Positions 47,177-55,909 of a DNA stretch of 64,000 bases are shown here, piece by piece. The DNA is taken from positions 1 through 64,000 of the forward strand of contig JACPZW010000085.1 of NCBI GenBank assembly GCA_016195265.1. Direction: 5' to 3'. Numbering within the stretch: position 1 is the first letter of the stretch; the number at the start of each line of letters is the position of its first letter. A program made the position numbers and the translations under genes. This DNA is from Acidobacteriota bacterium (GTDB lineage Bacteria; Acidobacteriota; Vicinamibacteria; Vicinamibacterales; CAVVIG01). Below the pieces are notes generated by a model. The model worked only from the letters and a program-made list of their open reading frames with translations. It was not told the origin of the DNA and searched no databases.

Positions 47177-47503
47177 TAACCACAGAGGACACGGAGGACA
47201 CGGAGAAGAGGTGAATAGCCACAGAGACACGGAGACACAGAGGTGTTCGACGCGGGCGGCCTGCCGAGCAGGCCGCGATGATCGGCCGGACGCCGGTGCG
47301 CAAAACGACAAGGGGCCGGGATGCAGTTGTCGCTTGCGCGCCGGCGTCCGGCCGACCGACGCCGCTTCGCGGCGCCGCGTCGAACACGACTGCCTGTGAT
47401 TCCGATCTCCGTGCCTCTGTGACTCTGTGGCCCATTCCCTCTGTGTTCCTCCGTGTCTCGGTGGCGAATTTCCCTCCGTGTCCTCCGTGTCCCCGTGGTT
47501 AAC
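47177..47503. repeat. Large imperfect inverted repeat, about 325 bp, with CACAGAGGACACGGAGG arms
   Basis: The outer arms are AACCACAGAGGACACGGAGGACACGGAG and its near reverse complement CTCCGTGTCCTCCGTGTCCCCGTGGTT. Next inside, GTGTTCGACGCGG (47243) pairs with CCGCGTCGAACAC (47375), and ATCGGCCGGACGCCGGTGCGCAA (47281) with TTGCGCGCCGGCGTCCGGCCGAC (47334), around a loop near 47312-47328. Each arm also has a small hairpin (GCGGCCTGCCGAGCAGGCCGC). There is no gene in this 395-base gap. Confidence 0.85.
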
Positions 47504-47526
47504 TATTGGCCCATCAGGAGCACCTC

Positions 47527-47991
47527 ATGGCGAAGAAGCCACAGAAGAAGGCGCCACGCCAATCGAGACGGCCGCGAACAAAGCCGAAGCCGGCGGTGCG
47601 CTCGGCGACGCCGCGTCACGAATTCACGCGCGGCCTCTACGGCTGGATCACGCACACCGACCTCGCGAGCGCCGATCCATCGGCCACGAAGGTCTGGTGC
47701 GGGAAGGTCCTCGGCTGGACGTTCCGGCCGAGCATGCCGATGCCGGGCGGCGGCGAAGTACATCTCTTCGCGTACTCCGAGAAGGGCGGCGGCGGGATTC
47801 GACCGAACAATCCGCCCGAGATTCCGGGCAGCATCCCGTACGTCCACGTCGCTGACGCGCAGGCCGCGTTCGATCTGGCACTAAGAGAAGGCGCGGAGGA
47901 GATGCTGTCGCCGACGCGCGTGATGGAAGGCGTGACCGTCGCGATCGTCCGCGCGCCCGGTGGCGTCCCGATCGGCTTCTCGGGGCCATAA
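47527..47991 (+). CDS. VOC (glyoxalase/bleomycin-resistance)-family protein
   Basis: 154 residues from ATG 47527, with AGGAG 6 bp upstream. A Lys/Arg-rich N-terminal stretch (MAKKPQKKAPRQSRRPRTKP) precedes one VOC domain: GWITHTDLASADPSATKVWC, WTFRPSMPMPGGGEVHLFAY, IPYVHVADAQAAFDLALREG and the end GVTVAIVRAPGGVPIGFSGP. This resembles the VOC proteins of the CFP30B type. The metal-binding His/Glu are not all obvious, so activity is uncertain. The basic tail at the start is unusual for this family. The next gene begins 5 bp downstream. Confidence 0.82.
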   Translation: MAKKPQKKAPRQSRRPRTKPKPAVRSATPRHEFTRGLYGWITHTDLASADPSATKVWCGKVLGWTFRPSMPMPGGGEVHLFAYSEKGGGGIRPNNPPEIPGSIPYVHVADAQAAFDLALREGAEEMLSPTRVMEGVTVAIVRAPGGVPIGFSGP

Positions 47992-47996
47992 TCAAT

Positions 47997-49211
47997 ATGA
48001 ACACGCGCGCGATCATCATTGCGTTCGTCGCGTCGGTCGCGGCCGCCGCGGCCGGCAACTCGACACCAGCTCGTTTTCAGCCGGCACAACGAGCGACGCT
48101 CAGCCGCGCGCCGTTCGGCCGCATGGCCGACGGCACCGCAGTCGAGATCTTTACGCTCACGAGCGGCGCGGGCATGGACGTGCGGACGATGCCGTACGGC
48201 GCCGGCATCGTGTCGATTCGCGTGCCGGACCGCAATGGCGCCGTCGCCGATGTCGTCCTCGGCTTCGACACGCTCGACGAGTACGTGACGAAGAACCGCT
48301 TCTTCGGCGTCGTCGCCGGCCGCTACGGGAACAGGATCGCGCAAGGACGCTTCACGCTCGACGGCACGACGTACACGCTCGCGACGAACAACGGCGTCAA
48401 TCACCTCCACGGCGGCGTGAAGGGCTTCGACAAGGTCGTCTGGAGCGCCACGCCGTTCGAACGCGCCGGGACCGTGGGCGTCGTTTACAGTCACACGAGC
48501 CCGGACGGCGACGAAGGGTACCCCGGCGAGCTGCGCGTCCGCGTGACGTACTCGTTGTCATCGTCGAACGCGTTGACCGTTGACTACGACGCGACGACGA
48601 CCAAACCGACGCCAATCAACCTGACGCAGCACACGTACTTCAACCTAGCTGGTGACGGCAGCGGCGACATCCTCGGTCATCAGGTGACGATCGACGCCGA
48701 TCGCTTCACGCCCGTGGGTGCGACGCTAATTCCAACGGGTGAGCTCGCGCCGGTCGCCGACACGCCATTCGACTTCCGGCGGCCGATCGCCGTCGGTGCA
48801 CGTATCGGCGCGGATGATCCGCAGTTGAAGGCGGGAAACGGGTACGACCACAACTTCGTGTTGAACAAGACATCGGGCGGGTCCAGAGGGCCCGCCCCAC
48901 GTACCGTCGGACCACGCGGGTCCACGGGAAGCGCTCCGCTCCCGCAGCACGCCGCGCGCGTCGTCCATCCCGGGAGCGGCCGCACGCTGGACGTCTCGAC
49001 GAGCGAGCCCGGCGTCCAGTTCTACACGGCAAACTCTCTCAACGCCGTCGCTGGAAAATCCGGACACGTCTATCAGCAATACGCCGGGCTGTGTCTCGAG
49101 ACGCAGCACTTCCCCGATTCGCCGAATCATCCGGACTTCCCGTCGTCGATTCTGCGGCCCGGCGAGCGCTTTCAGTCGCGGACGGTGTTTGCGTTCGGCG
49201 TGACCAGGTGA
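47997..49211 (+). CDS. galM: Exported aldose 1-epimerase (galactose mutarotase) with a repeat insertion
   Basis: 404 residues; signal peptide about 1-20. The GalM fold has the conserved RYGNRIAQGRF, NHLHGG (catalytic His) and HTYFNLAGD motifs, the DHNF core and the catalytic-base Glu in CLETQHFPDSPNHPDFPSS. It interconverts alpha and beta anomers of aldoses. Between YDHNFVLNKT and HAARVVHPGSGRTLDVST sits a 25-residue foreign insert (SGGSRGPAPRTVGPRGSTGS) made by palindromic repeat DNA, in a surface-loop position, so the enzyme may still work. It is next to a VOC gene, co-transcribed. Confidence 0.9.
   Translation: MNTRAIIIAFVASVAAAAAGNSTPARFQPAQRATLSRAPFGRMADGTAVEIFTLTSGAGMDVRTMPYGAGIVSIRVPDRNGAVADVVLGFDTLDEYVTKNRFFGVVAGRYGNRIAQGRFTLDGTTYTLATNNGVNHLHGGVKGFDKVVWSATPFERAGTVGVVYSHTSPDGDEGYPGELRVRVTYSLSSSNALTVDYDATTTKPTPINLTQHTYFNLAGDGSGDILGHQVTIDADRFTPVGATLIPTGELAPVADTPFDFRRPIAVGARIGADDPQLKAGNGYDHNFVLNKTSGGSRGPAPRTVGPRGSTGSAPLPQHAARVVHPGSGRTLDVSTSEPGVQFYTANSLNAVAGKSGHVYQQYAGLCLETQHFPDSPNHPDFPSSILRPGERFQSRTVFAFGVTR
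48875..48950. repeat. GGGTCC-type repeats inside galM
   Basis: GGGCGGGTCCAGAGGGCCCGCCCCACGTAC plus a degraded second unit ending in the small hairpin GGGAAGCGCTCCGCTCCCGC. Read in frame. Confidence 0.8.
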
Positions 49212-49236
49212 TCCGCAGCGCCCTGCTCCGAGTCCG

Positions 49237-49463
49237 CAGGGCGGGTCCTTTCGGACCCGCCTGATCATGCCGGGTCCAACCGCCTCCGCGAAGGCTATGG
49301 CGGCCACGACGCAACGTGTTCGCCCGTGCCAAGGGCGAAGTTCGCGCACTTGAAGAAACCCAGCAGCAGCAGGAGGAAGGGCAGGCTTGAACAGCATGGA
49401 GGACTGTGTCGTCGCTCGACACTGAAAGGGCTACGTTGGCGGGTCCGAAAGGACCCGGCCTAC
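49237..49463. repeat. Intergenic segment with GGGTCC-type units and a CCGCCTCCGCGAAGGCTATGGCGG unit
   Basis: 49237-49303 holds AGGGCGGGTCCTTTCGGACCCGCC then a half unit joined to CCGCCTCCGCGAAGGCTATGGCGG. 49436-49463 holds GGCGGGTCCGAAAGGACCCGGCCTAC with unequal stems. The 130 bases between (49304-49435) contain no gene I can identify. Confidence 0.75.
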
Positions 49464-49467
49464 TTGG

Positions 49468-50925
49468 TCACTTCGCCGCGGCGGGCACGGCTTTCAGGAA
49501 TTCGGCGTACGGTGCGATCGCCCCGTGAATCGGCACAATCCGATCGATCTTGAGGTCGTGTCTTTTGATGTTCTCGAGCAGATTCGCGGTATATGGGTTC
49601 ACCGCGGATCCCGGGCTGAATACGTCGGCCTCCACGAGCAGACGTTCCTTCGGGAAGTATGCCATCAGGAGTGTGTCAGCGTGCGGACTGCCGGTGATGC
49701 GGTAGAGATTGACCGTCATCGCGCCGTCCTTCAGCACCATCTCCTCATCAACGGTCTCGATCTTCAGCGGCTTCGGGTTCTTCGCGAGCGCGTCGAGCAC
49801 GATCGAGTGCGATCGCGAGATCGCATCCTGATAGAACGCCGCATTCGCCTTCTGTGTGATGACCGTCAGGCCCTCGGAGACCGCCGCGCGAATGCCGCCG
49901 GAATGGTCGAAATGATGATGCGTGTTGACGACCGTCGTCAGCGGCTTGTCCGGCCGGAGCTCCTTCGCCTTTGCGATCACCGCGAGCGCGCGTGTGTCGT
50001 GCTGCGGCGTCTCGATCAGCGTCAGGTGATCCGCGAACTCCACGAGCACGCTGTGATGCGACTGGCCGGCGAGGAACCACACGCCCTTCGCGATCTCCTG
50101 CGCCGACACGACTGCGGGCGGCGGACCGGTGATCGGTGCGGCCGACGTCGCGGCTTGCGGCGCCGCCAGGTCACCCGCGTCGCCATCGACCAGCTGCTTC
50201 GATACCGTGATGTCCGCCGTCGTCCAGCGATCCGTCTTCGTCGTGAGGTGCGCCGGCAGCTTCAGGCCGTTGACGTCCTGGTAGTCGGCGAAGGTCGTCT
50301 CGATGGCGACGTCGCCCAGGTTGAGGTTGTCCGTCATCGACACGACGCGCGTCGGCAGTTTCGTGGCGATGTCGATCGCGAGCGTGAACTTGAGGCCGTT
50401 GGCGAGCGCGGCGTCGACGATGCGCTCCTTGTCGTGGGTGCGGGGGTTGGAGAGGATCGTTGCCGCGTCCATCGCGGCGCGGACGATCGTGAGCGGATGG
50501 TGATAGACATCCGCGCGCCGATCGTTGGCGGCGGCGTTCGCGACGCGCGTCGCCGTGCCGTTCGGCGCGACGTTGTAGCCGACGCTGCCGTCGATGCCGA
50601 GCACCTGCGCCTGCGGCGGCTGGCCCTGGAAGTACGTGAAGGTCGGCGTGCGCGTCTGCTCGATGCGCATCCGGCCGCCGGCGACGTCGATCGCGCGCTT
50701 GTAGTGGGCGAGCGTGAACGCCTGCCCTGTTGCATCGGGCGTCATGTCCTGGCCGAGGTTGCCGTTGGTCCCGGTGCCTTCCATGACGATCGTCCTGACG
50801 GCCTGCACGCGCACGCGTCCGCCGAGTGCGTCCGCGGCGTCGTTGACGATCTGCTGCTCGGGCGGCGCCTGCGCGCAGGCGCTAAGGGTCGCTGCGGCGA
50901 AGATGGCGAGCCATGATGTCTTCAT
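49468..50925 (-). CDS. Exported metallo-beta-lactamase-fold hydrolase
   Basis: 485 residues from ATG 50925 (AGGAG 5 bp upstream). The longer track ORF runs into a pseudogene. A lipoprotein-like signal (MKTSWLAIFAAATLSACAQA). The N-terminal half (about 20-250) is a beta-rich domain with TTFADYQDVNGLKLPAHLTT, as in LolA/outer-membrane-lipoprotein-sorting-like or DUF4292-like segments. The C-terminal MBL domain (about 275-480) has zinc motif THHHFDHSGG (HxHxDH), GSPHADTLLMAYFP (third His) and PIHGAIAPYAEF. Putative lactonase, esterase or sulfatase-type activity; substrate open. Confidence 0.85.
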   Translation of the reverse strand: MKTSWLAIFAAATLSACAQAPPEQQIVNDAADALGGRVRVQAVRTIVMEGTGTNGNLGQDMTPDATGQAFTLAHYKRAIDVAGGRMRIEQTRTPTFTYFQGQPPQAQVLGIDGSVGYNVAPNGTATRVANAAANDRRADVYHHPLTIVRAAMDAATILSNPRTHDKERIVDAALANGLKFTLAIDIATKLPTRVVSMTDNLNLGDVAIETTFADYQDVNGLKLPAHLTTKTDRWTTADITVSKQLVDGDAGDLAAPQAATSAAPITGPPPAVVSAQEIAKGVWFLAGQSHHSVLVEFADHLTLIETPQHDTRALAVIAKAKELRPDKPLTTVVNTHHHFDHSGGIRAAVSEGLTVITQKANAAFYQDAISRSHSIVLDALAKNPKPLKIETVDEEMVLKDGAMTVNLYRITGSPHADTLLMAYFPKERLLVEADVFSPGSAVNPYTANLLENIKRHDLKIDRIVPIHGAIAPYAEFLKAVPAAAK

Positions 50926-50940
50926 ATGAACTCCTGCCAA

Positions 50941-50965
50941 GGTCCGCCTGAAGGCGGACACTACC
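50941..50965. repeat. GTCCGCCTGAAGGCGGAC-type palindrome
   Basis: GGTCCGCCTGAAGGCGGACACTACC. The same type recurs at 51777 (GTCCGACTGAAGTCGGAC) and 58292 (GTCCGCTTGACGGCGGAC). Its CTA supplies the stop codon of the minus-strand fragment. Confidence 0.75.
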
Positions 50966-51540
50966 GATCCGGTCTGAGCGGCGCAAGACCCGCGGCGCTC
51001 GCCGAGCGGTTGAACGCCGGCACGTCCTGATCCATGACGCGACTGAACTCCGTTCTGGCGGCCGAACGGTCGCAGTCGATCCCTTCCAACACCTCGAGCC
51101 GCGTGATGTCGTTCAGGATGAACAGCCCGCGGCCGTATGTCGAGATGACGACGTCGTGCGCGAGCTTCGGCACGACGATCCATGTGACCGGCGCCGCCGG
51201 CAGGCCGTCCTTGAACTGCGTCCAGCGCCCGCCATCGTCCAGCGAGTAGAAGAAGCCGTGACCCGTGCCCGCGAACAGCATGCCGCGGCGATTCGGATTC
51301 TCGGCGATCGACAGCGCGTAGGACAGCGGATGCCGTGCCGGCAGGCTCGCTGATCTTCCTCCACGTCTGCCCGAAGTCCATCGTCTTGTAGAGAAATGGT
51401 TCGCGGTTGTCGACCAGATGGAAATCGATCGCGACGTACGCCGTGCCCGGATCGAAATGCGACGGCTCGATCTTTCGCACCGTCCCCCATGCCGGGAGGC
51501 CGGAAATGTTCTTCGTCACGTCGTTCCAGCGCCCGCCGCC
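50961..51540 (-). pseudogene. C-terminal fragment of a sortilin/BNR-like beta-propeller protein
   Basis: Frame A has RWNDVTKNISGLPAWGTVRK, DPGTAYVAIDFHL and EPFLYKTMDFGQTWRKIS. Frame B then gives SLPARHPLSYALSIAENPNR, RGMLFAGTGHGFFYSLDDGG, RWTQFKDGLPAAPV and DVVISTYGRGLFILNDITRL. Together they form the typical end of large VPS10/BNR (exo-alpha-sialidase-like) secreted proteins, normally 800-1100 residues. There is a one-base frameshift near 51345, and the N-terminal 600+ residues are absent: the sequence switches to an unrelated NYN fragment at 51540. No start codon is available. Confidence 0.75.
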
Positions 51541-51776
51541 GTTACGAGTTCCCCGCTTTAGCCCAAGCCGTCTGCGACGCTCATCACTGGGAGTTGAGCC
51601 AGACTCGTTTCTACACTGGTATTCCGGACAGTTCCGACAACCCATTCTGGAATCACTTCTGGGCTGGCAAGTTGCTCCATCTCAGCCGCCAGGGCGTCCA
51701 CGTGTTCAGCCGTTCGCTTCGCTATCGCAACAAGACGGTCAAGCTGCCGGACGGCTCGATGTACGCTTTTCTCACG
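51541..51776 (+). pseudogene. Fragment of a NYN (PIN-like) ribonuclease-domain protein
   Basis: A plus-strand frame, within the track ORF 51396..51893, reads YEFPALAQAVCDAHHWELSQ, TRFYTGIPDSSDNPFWNHFW, AGKLLHLSRQGVHVFSRSLR and YRNKTVKLPDGSMYAFLTV. This pattern is the middle of NYN/LabA-type PIN-fold proteins, as I recall them. Both the N-terminal first Asp strand and the C-terminal DV.I..D metal site are absent. The fragment abuts the propeller fragment at 51540 and a repeat at 51777, so it is a rearrangement scar. Confidence 0.65.
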
Positions 51777-51828
51777 GTCCGACTGAAGTCGGACACGAGG
51801 AAGCCGGGTCCAAAAGGACCCGGCCTAC
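51777..51828. repeat. Two palindromes of different families side by side
   Basis: GGTCCGACTGAAGTCGGACAC followed by GCCGGGTCCAAAAGGACCCGGCCTAC. They mark the right edge of the NYN fragment. Confidence 0.8.
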
Positions 51829-51861
51829 TTCCTCACTTCCTCACATCCTCACATCCGATCG

Positions 51862-54777
51862 CTAGAAATTCACCGCCACCCCGACCCTCATGATCCGCGG
51901 CGACACGAATGCCTGTGGATACAGGTACGTGTTGCCCACGGCGTTGTTCAGCCCGGTGATCGTGTAGGCGTTCGTCAGATTGTAGATGTCAAACTGCGGG
52001 GCGATCCGGCGCTGGCCGAACTTGAAGGAACGGGAGAAGCGCAGGTCGACGAGCGTCACGTCCGGCAGCCGCTCGGCGCCTCGTTCGCTGAGCAGGACTG
52101 TCTGCGTGGACCGCGTCAGCGCGACGCCCGTTGCCGCCGCCGCTGCGCGGCTCACCGAGTACGTGGAGACGTAGGGGTACCCGTTGTTCGAGACCAGGCT
52201 TCCCGCGACGCTGATATCGTAGGGCAACACATAGCTGCCCGAGAGCCGGAACGCGACCTTCGAGTCGTTGCCGATGATCCCGTTCGAGTACGCCACAAAG
52301 TTGGGATCGTTCAGGTCGCCGCCGGTCGTGCTCGAGATCGTGGCCGACTGGCCACCGGTACTGTTGATGCCTCCCGTGTTCTTGCCGAACGTCAGACCCG
52401 TCACCATCTGCCATCGCTGCGAGAACCGCTTCGCCGCCGTGAACTCGACGCCCTGGTATTTGGTGTCGAGGTACGGCTGGTTGTCGATGACGCTGTTCTG
52501 TAGACCGTTGAACGCCGCCTGCAGGTTGTAGACGGTCACCGAGACCGGCTTGGGCGCGGCAATCGTTCCGCCGGGACCGTTCGGCACGGTGAAGGTGAAC
52601 GGCGTGTACGCGGTCGACGGCACGAGCGTGTTCGTCGTGCCGATCTGATTGCGGTTCGTCCGGTAGTAATACATTACGCCGACGCGCATGTTGCGCACCA
52701 CCTCGCGCTCGACGCCCGCCGTGACTTCATCGGAGTACGGCCAGCTCGGACCGTTCGCGCCGGCGTAGTGCACGCTGAGGCCGGGAAATCCGCTGCATTG
52801 GCTCTGCTGGATCTCGGTCACCTGCGCGACGCCGTCGCCGTTTGGGTCGGTCCAGGGACAGGTTTGCGACGTCGCGCTGAGCGGGTTCACGTTCGTCACG
52901 CGATCGATGCCGACCTGCAGGCCGTAGCGGCTGTAGCTCGCCTTGATCGCCGTGCGGCCGTCCTTGATGGGATCGAAGGACGCGCCGGTGCGCCACACGG
53001 CGATGTTCTGGCTGATCGGCTGTGAGGCGTCGAATGCCTGCGGCCCGACGTACTGCCGCTGCCCGGCGGATTGCGCCGGGAGCATCCCGTTGTTGTGATC
53101 GAACCTGAAGCCGAGATTCAACGTCAGGCTGCCGCCGACCGACCACGCGTCCTGCACGAAGAATCCCGCGAGGTTTTCCTTGTTGATCGAATCGGTGGGC
53201 GTGTTGAATTCGCGCACCGACGTCGGTCGGCCGTTCGTGTAGAGCAGGTACATGTTGCCCTGGACTTCGTACCGGCTCTCGTACGACAGGCGCGCGTACT
53301 GCACGCCGGCCTTCAGCAGGTGATCGCCGCCGAGCCCCGTCGCGTTGTACGTCACCGTGTTGTCGAACTGCAGCCGGGAATTCGGTTGCTCTTCGTGGCG
53401 CGTCGCCGCGTTGTTGAACACGCCCAGCGTCGAATCCTCGACGCGAATGGCGGTCGCGGGCGTGTCCGGCTGATACATGTAGTTCGTCTGGCCGTCCATG
53501 TTGCTGAACGACGACTCGAACACAAGTCTGTTGCGAATACCCGTGTACTTCGCCTGCGTCGACGACGCGGGGTTGGTCTGCACGAGCGCGGCGATGTCCG
53601 GGATGGTGTCGTTCGAATCGCGGCGGTGGCCGCGAATCTTGTTGTTCCAGTTGTACGAGAACGTCCATTTCTGATTGGCCGACGCCGAGAACACGGCCTT
53701 GCCCGAATAGTTCTTCAGCGTGTTGTCGTCGAGCGCTTGCGTCTTGTCGAGGTTCCTGGAGTTGACGAGCTTGTCCACGATCCAGTATCGGTACGAGCCG
53801 TTCACCCACAACCGATCCTTGAGCAGGGCGCCGCCGCCCGCGACATTGAAGTCGTACGTGGTCTTCGTTGGGTTGCCGGGGTACGGCTGCCCGTCGGTCC
53901 CGAGCTTCGGGAACACGCCCGCATCGATGCCGCTCTGCAGGTTGTCGCTCTCGAGGCAACCCGGCGTGGGCGCGGATGGCGTAAGGCAGCCGCTCGAGTA
54001 CGAGTACCGCGCGTCGCCCTTCCACCGGTTGCCGGCGTCCTTGGTCACCATGTTGATCGACAAACCGCCGACCATCACTTCGGCCGGGATCGCCGACGTC
54101 ATGTAGTTCACTTCCTCGAACATCCCCTGGTCGTAGTACAGCATCGTCGCGCCGCCGCCGCCGCCGGGCCAGTTCACCACCGCGCCGTCGATGTTGTAGT
54201 TGACGTCGTTGGTGCTCGACCCATGCGACGACAGCGAGCTCTGCTGAATCGACTGCGTGCCGCCGACGTCGTACGTCGCCACTTGCACGCCGGGAATGAG
54301 CTTCGCGACCGACCAGGGATCGCGGCCCGTCGGCACGCCCTCGAGAATCGCCTGCGTCATCACGGTCTGCTGCACATTCGACTTGATGTCGACGGTCGGC
54401 GATTCGCCGGTGACGATGATGGTCTCGCTGACGCTCCCCACCTCGAGCTTCTCGTTCAGCGTGACGACGAACGACGCGCTGACGAGGATGCCGGCGCGAT
54501 CGACGGTCTTGAATCCCTGCAGCTCGATGCGGACCCGGTACGACCCGGGCGGGAGGCGATCGAACCGGTAACGGCCGCTGCCGTCACTGATCTGGGTCTG
54601 TGTGCCGCCGATCAAAGTGTCTCCCGACAACGACACCGTGACGCCCGGCAGAATCCCGCCGGAGCTGTCCGTGATGACGCCGGTGATCGACCCGCTTTGC
54701 AACTGCGCATGCGCGTCGACAGCCATCAGCGCAGACGACATCAGAGTCAGAAGCAGGAGCCGACGCACAGCCTTCAT
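51862..54777 (-). CDS. TonB-dependent receptor with N-terminal carboxypeptidase-regulatory-like domain
   Basis: About 971 residues from ATG 54777, which has GAGG 5 bp upstream; ATG 54783 or 54795 are possible. Signal peptide ends near DAHA-Q. An Ig-like CarboxypepD_reg domain (ITGVITDSSGGILPGVTVSL, PPGSYRVRIELQGF) precedes a plug (VTGESPTVDIKSNVQQTVMT, VPTGRDPWSVAKLIPGVQV) and a 22-strand barrel (QDAWSVGGSLTLNLGFRFDH) ending in Phe (RIMRVGVAVNF). The acidobacterial TonB-receptor type imports large or complexed nutrients. No TonB box was sought in detail. No partner gene is adjacent. Confidence 0.92.
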   Translation of the reverse strand: MKAVRRLLLLTLMSSALMAVDAHAQLQSGSITGVITDSSGGILPGVTVSLSGDTLIGGTQTQISDGSGRYRFDRLPPGSYRVRIELQGFKTVDRAGILVSASFVVTLNEKLEVGSVSETIIVTGESPTVDIKSNVQQTVMTQAILEGVPTGRDPWSVAKLIPGVQVATYDVGGTQSIQQSSLSSHGSSTNDVNYNIDGAVVNWPGGGGGATMLYYDQGMFEEVNYMTSAIPAEVMVGGLSINMVTKDAGNRWKGDARYSYSSGCLTPSAPTPGCLESDNLQSGIDAGVFPKLGTDGQPYPGNPTKTTYDFNVAGGGALLKDRLWVNGSYRYWIVDKLVNSRNLDKTQALDDNTLKNYSGKAVFSASANQKWTFSYNWNNKIRGHRRDSNDTIPDIAALVQTNPASSTQAKYTGIRNRLVFESSFSNMDGQTNYMYQPDTPATAIRVEDSTLGVFNNAATRHEEQPNSRLQFDNTVTYNATGLGGDHLLKAGVQYARLSYESRYEVQGNMYLLYTNGRPTSVREFNTPTDSINKENLAGFFVQDAWSVGGSLTLNLGFRFDHNNGMLPAQSAGQRQYVGPQAFDASQPISQNIAVWRTGASFDPIKDGRTAIKASYSRYGLQVGIDRVTNVNPLSATSQTCPWTDPNGDGVAQVTEIQQSQCSGFPGLSVHYAGANGPSWPYSDEVTAGVEREVVRNMRVGVMYYYRTNRNQIGTTNTLVPSTAYTPFTFTVPNGPGGTIAAPKPVSVTVYNLQAAFNGLQNSVIDNQPYLDTKYQGVEFTAAKRFSQRWQMVTGLTFGKNTGGINSTGGQSATISSTTGGDLNDPNFVAYSNGIIGNDSKVAFRLSGSYVLPYDISVAGSLVSNNGYPYVSTYSVSRAAAAATGVALTRSTQTVLLSERGAERLPDVTLVDLRFSRSFKFGQRRIAPQFDIYNLTNAYTITGLNNAVGNTYLYPQAFVSPRIMRVGVAVNF

Positions 54778-54853
54778 ACGCATCCTCGCTTTCATGGGGC
54801 GGATCAATTGACTCTTCTTGCACCGGTTCGAACCGGGATAGCATACATGAGCG

Positions 54854-55732
54854 ATGAGGCCGGGAAGGGACGTAACTTCGCCTCGCGCGCAGTCCCCTGA
54901 GCGGGAGACGGAGGGCGCGTGGAGCCTGCTGCTCGCGGCCGCGCGCAGCGCCGAACACCTGGCCGAGGCCGAGGCCGTGCCGGCCGGCGATCCGGCGCGG
55001 TCAATCATCGATTTGTATCTGCCGATCTGCCAGGCGCGGACCGATCGGCCGGTGACGGTCGGACATCTCGGACAGAGCCTGGACGGCTTCATCGCCACGC
55101 ACGCCGGCGAATCGCGCTTCGTCACCGGCGCGGAAAACATCCTGCATCTGCACCGCATGCGCGCACTGAGCGATGCGGTCGTCGTCGGCGCGGGGACCGT
55201 TGCCGCCGACGATCCGCAGCTGACCACGCGTCTGGTCCCCGGCCCCAGCCCGCTGCGCGTCGTCCTCGACCCGACGCGGCGCCTCGAGCCGCGGCACAAG
55301 GTGTTCACGGACGAATCCGTGGAAACCCTCTACGTCTGCTCGCGCGCGCTCGTCACGCCTGGAGAGAAGTGCTTCGGCCGCGCGACGATCGTCGGCGTCC
55401 AGAGCAACGCGGATGGTGTGGATCTGGTCGAGCTGCGCCGGCTGCTTCGCGATCGCGGGTGCGCGCGGATTTTCGTCGAGGGCGGCGGCGTGACCGTGTC
55501 CGCGTTCCTCGCGGCGGGCCTGCTCGATCGCCTGCACATCGCGATTGCGCCGCTGCTCATCGGCGACGGCCGGCCGGCGATCCGCATCCCGCCGCCCGCG
55601 GCGCTGAACGAATGCCATCGTCCGCGCTATCGCGTGTTCCGCATGGGCGGCGACGTGCTCTTCGATTGCGAGCTCACGCCGCGAGACGAAACGGCCGGCG
55701 ACGCCCAGCCGGGCCTCACCCGGGTGATTTAG
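54854..55732 (+). CDS. RibD C-terminal-like (dihydrofolate-reductase-fold) reductase
   Basis: 292 residues from ATG 54854, no clear ribosome-binding site. An N-terminal helical extension (about 1-60) precedes the RibD_C fold: VTVGHLGQSLDGFIATHAGE, RMRALSDAVVVGAGTVAADD, PLRVVLDPTRRL and the NADPH-binding RIFVEGGGVTVSAFLAAGLL. RibD_C reduces the ribosyl ring of a pyrimidine in riboflavin synthesis; here the deaminase domain is absent and the gene stands alone, near a PTPS-like gene, so a related pterin/pyrimidine substrate is plausible. Divergent from the receptor gene across 76 bp. Confidence 0.82.
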   Translation: MRPGRDVTSPRAQSPERETEGAWSLLLAAARSAEHLAEAEAVPAGDPARSIIDLYLPICQARTDRPVTVGHLGQSLDGFIATHAGESRFVTGAENILHLHRMRALSDAVVVGAGTVAADDPQLTTRLVPGPSPLRVVLDPTRRLEPRHKVFTDESVETLYVCSRALVTPGEKCFGRATIVGVQSNADGVDLVELRRLLRDRGCARIFVEGGGVTVSAFLAAGLLDRLHIAIAPLLIGDGRPAIRIPPPAALNECHRPRYRVFRMGGDVLFDCELTPRDETAGDAQPGLTRVI

Positions 55733-55736
55733 ATCT

Positions 55737-55909
55737 GTAGGGCGGGTCCTTTTGGACCCGCCACAGTGTTCTAGATCTGTAGGGCGGGTCCTTTGGACCC
55801 GCCACAGCGCTCAGCCGGGTCCGAACCGCTTTCGCCACGGCTACAGCGGTCAAGAAGGACCCGGCCTACTCCCGCAGATCAGTAGGGCGGGTCCTTTCGG
55901 ACCCGCCTG
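55737..55909. repeat. Array of GGGTCC-type palindromes with a nested CCGCTTTCGCCACGGCTACAGCGG unit
   Basis: Four or so TAGGGCGGGTCC..GGACCCGCC units, one half unit joined to ACCGCTTTCGCCACGGCTACAGCGGTC, and one TAGGCCGGGTCC end that supplies the stop of the glycosyltransferase-methyltransferase gene. The final units read into its last codons. Confidence 0.8.

Noticed and set aside
49304-49435. Possible gene near ORF 49326..49553
   Set aside because: Short, no domain, no ribosome-binding site, and the end is repeat sequence; nothing to support a gene.
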